Positions 14,901 to 16,447 of a DNA stretch of 16,447 bases are shown in pieces. Within the stretch, counting starts at the first letter, position 1. Each line of letters begins with the position of its first letter. A model generated the notes under the pieces. That model ran no database searches, was not told the DNA's origin, and saw nothing but the letters and a program-made list of their open reading frames with translations. A program made the position numbers and the translations under genes. The DNA is from Desulfovibrio sp. (lineage in GTDB: Bacteria > Desulfobacterota > Desulfovibrionia > Desulfovibrionales > Desulfovibrionaceae): contig JAITDR010000179.1 of assembly GCA_031282465.1 (NCBI GenBank), forward strand, positions 1 to 16,447, read 5' to 3'.

Positions 14901-15365
14901 ATGAACGAGACGCAGCTTCTTGTTTCGGAACTGTACGGCAAGGGCTACAACTGCGCCCAGATTGTCATGATCGGCGGCCTGCGCCGTATGGGCAGGGACA
15001 ATCCCGACCTGGTGCGGGCCATGGGCGGGTTGGTGCACGGCGTCGGCGACAGCGGCGAGATATGCGGCGCGATCTCGGGCGCCGCCTGTCTGGTTTCACT
15101 GCATGTCGGCAAGGGGTTTGACGACGAACGTCCGTATCCCGACGGCATGCTGATCATGGATGAGCTTATCGGCTGGTTCCGCGATGAGATGTGCGGCGGC
15201 GGCGCGATAACCTGCAGCGCCCTGATCGACGATCCGGACCGGGTGATGCACGGGCGCTTCTGCGGCAGGCTGCTGGGCGCGTGTCTGCACAAGGCGACCA
15301 AGCTGCTTGCGCAGTACGGCATCGACCCTGCGGGCGGGCTGCCTCTTATTGCGATGCCGGATTAA
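14901..15365 (+). CDS. C_GCAxxG_C_C family redox protein
   Basis: A 154-residue small soluble protein of the C_GCAxxG_C_C family (PF09719). Family-defining cysteines are visible: Cys18 in GYNCAQ, Cys55 in the CGAISG motif, and later Cys98/Cys105 and Cys121/Cys128 (GRFCGRLLGACLHKATKLL). Members are presumed redox-active or metal/Fe-S-binding; the biochemical role is undefined. The ATG at 14901 is preceded by AAGGCAGGGA. It follows the MoeA-like gene by 41 bases on the same strand, so the two are probably co-transcribed and could act together in a molybdoenzyme or redox context. Confidence 0.88.
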   Translation: MNETQLLVSELYGKGYNCAQIVMIGGLRRMGRDNPDLVRAMGGLVHGVGDSGEICGAISGAACLVSLHVGKGFDDERPYPDGMLIMDELIGWFRDEMCGGGAITCSALIDDPDRVMHGRFCGRLLGACLHKATKLLAQYGIDPAGGLPLIAMPD

Positions 15366-15369
15366 CATT

Positions 15370-15401
15370 GCCGTAATTTTCGGGCATCGGCATTACCCGG
15401 C
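15370..15401 (+). terminator. Weak candidate terminator in a convergent intergenic region
   Basis: The 98-base gap between the convergent C_GCAxxG_C_C and Rrf2 genes contains an imperfect stem: GCC plus GTAAT (15370-15377) pairs with ATTAC plus GGC (15392-15401) with a CC bulge. A T run lies only in the loop. This is the best terminator candidate in the gap and is uncertain. Confidence 0.25.
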
Positions 15402-15463
15402 ATTTCCATAGTACTTTTGACGAGTTGCGCGGCAACCGCCAAGCCGGACGCGGGCTTGCGGAT

Positions 15464-15916
15464 TCAGGACGGCGGCGCGTCTTTGTCCTGCGCCTTGCCG
15501 GGGCAGAGATACCTGTCGCTCAACAAGTCGTCCAGCGTGAGGGAGTCCAGCGCTTTTTCCAATTCCCGGCCGAGATTCTCCCATACATAGAAGGACGGGC
15601 ATGCGTCCACCTGCGGACATTCGTTGACCCTTTCCCCTCGGCAGACCGTAAAATTGATCCCGCCTTCCATCACGCGGACGATTCTTCCCAAGGTTATTTT
15701 CCCGGCGGCTCCGGCGAGACTGTAGCCCCCCGCCGCCCCGCGCACGCTGTCGACCAGACCGCTTTTCTTGAGCGGTTTCAGAACCTGCTCCGCAAACTGC
15801 GCCGACACCCCGAGATGACCGGCCAAGGTCGAGGCCGACAGCCGGCCGTCATTCCCGCAGTTTGCCAATTCCAGCAAGATTGCCGCCGCGTAGCGCGATT
15901 TGGCGCTCAGTTCCAT
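15464..15916 (-). CDS. Rrf2-family transcriptional regulator with Fe-S-type cysteines
   Basis: A 150-residue DNA-binding regulator of the Rrf2/IscR/NsrR family. The winged helix occupies about residues 1-80 (MELSAKSRYAAAILLELA, STLAGHLGVSAQFAEQVLKPL, GLVDSVRGAAGGYSLA). Three cysteines, Cys92-x7-Cys100-x5-Cys106 (VCRGERVNECPQVDACPSF), sit at the positions that hold a 2Fe-2S or 4Fe-4S cluster in IscR-type proteins, so it probably senses iron-sulfur status, oxygen or a reactive species. It lies 15 bases downstream of hslU on the same strand, with AGGGA before its ATG, suggesting co-transcription. Its targets are unknown. Confidence 0.9.
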   Translation of the reverse strand: MELSAKSRYAAAILLELANCGNDGRLSASTLAGHLGVSAQFAEQVLKPLKKSGLVDSVRGAAGGYSLAGAAGKITLGRIVRVMEGGINFTVCRGERVNECPQVDACPSFYVWENLGRELEKALDSLTLDDLLSDRYLCPGKAQDKDAPPS

Positions 15917-15931
15917 GCTTGTTCCCTGATA

Positions 15932-16447
15932 TTACAGGATAAAGCGGCTCAAATCCGCGTTGTCCCGCACGTCTTCCAGGCGCGCGCGCACCGACGCCCT
16001 GTCGATGACCACGGTTTCCCCGCTGCGTTCCGGGGCGTCGAAGGAAAGGTCGGCGAGAATTTTTTCCATGATTGTATACAGGCGGCGCGCCCCGATGTTT
16101 TCCGTGCGGCGGTTGGTTTCTTCGGCAAAGGCAGCCACCTCTTCAAGAGCATCCTCGGAAAATTCAAGATGTATGCCTTCGGTGTCCATCAGGGCGGAGT
16201 ACTGCAGGGTGAGGGCGTTGTGCGGCTCCTTGAGGATGCGCAGGAATTCGTCCTTGCCGAGCGCCGAGAGTTCCACCCGCAGCGGGAAACGCCCCTGCAG
16301 TTCCGGGATGAGGTCCGCAGGCTTGGCGATGTGGAAGGCGCCCGCGGCTATAAACAGGATGTGGTCGGTGCGGACCATGCCGTACTTGGTGCTGACGACG
16401 CTGCCCTCGACGATGGGCAGAAGGTCGCGTTGCACGCCTTCGCGGGA
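15932..16447 (-). CDS. hslU: HslU, ATPase subunit of the HslUV (ClpYQ) protease, C-terminal part
   Basis: The last ~171 residues of HslU; the gene runs off the right edge, so its start and Walker A motif are not visible. The sequence begins [15 protein letters not shown], continues [38 protein letters not shown] (end of the AAA+ module) and [19 protein letters not shown] helical residues. The sensor-2 region [17 protein letters not shown] and the terminal DLSRFIL, which docks into HslV, follow. HslU unfolds proteins and feeds them to HslV in the cytoplasm. The GTG at 16435 is an internal codon, not a start. Confidence 0.96.
   Translation of the reverse strand, partial: SREGVQRDLLPIVEGSVVSTKYGMVRTDHILFIAAGAFHIAKPADLIPELQGRFPLRVELSALGKDEFLRILKEPHNALTLQYSALMDTEGIHLEFSEDALEEVAAFAEETNRRTENIGARRLYTIMEKILADLSFDAPERSGETVVIDRASVRARLEDVRDNADLSRFIL

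Overview
The window is GC-rich bacterial chromosome, with an AT-richer left edge. It carries 16 protein-coding genes (one cut by the right edge), a gene remnant and several intergenic structures. The best guess for the source is a sulfate-reducer-like Desulfobacterota, close to Desulfovibrio or Bilophila. The grounds are a C_GCAxxG_C_C redox protein beside a Cys-tailed molybdopterin-binding protein, an Rrf2 regulator with Fe-S-type cysteines behind hslU, a DUF721 protein, and an AprA/FrdA-type flavoprotein. This placement is inferred from gene content only. No rRNA, tRNA, CRISPR array or transposase was seen.

Left block (1-5998, minus strand, read right to left): a candidate promoter at 5935-5963, then an SsuB/TauB-type ABC ATPase, its permease, a secreted substrate-binding protein with a GTG start, a Glyoxalase_3-like VOC protein, an FAD flavoprotein of the fumarate reductase/APS reductase superfamily, and a small 2Fe-2S protein matching only the N-terminal half of SdhB/FrdB. 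The likely reading is import of a small organic anion and its reduction or oxidation by an FAD/2Fe-2S pair, with the VOC protein acting on a substrate or intermediate. The flavoprotein lacks the histidines typical of succinate/fumarate enzymes, so the substrate is open. This is the most interesting unit in the window.

Middle block (5999-9437, minus strand): a promoter with an inverted repeat over its -10 box (9404-9437), a membrane-anchored helical-repeat protein, a cytoplasmic TPR protein, a DUF47 (PhoU-like) protein and a PiT-type phosphate/cation permease. The last two overlap by 8 bases and form the usual DUF47-PiT pair.

Right block (9613-13575, plus strand): a secreted Pro/Ala-rich protein ending in a CAP/SCP domain with altered active-site positions, a membrane-tethered hybrid histidine kinase with a pseudo-receiver and an intact receiver, and a DUF721 protein coupled to it by TGATG. 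Next come a remnant of a duplicated gene start and a REP-like palindrome, then a MoeA-like molybdopterin-binding protein and a C_GCAxxG_C_C protein.

Right edge (minus strand): the C-terminal part of HslU followed 15 bases later by an Rrf2-family regulator.
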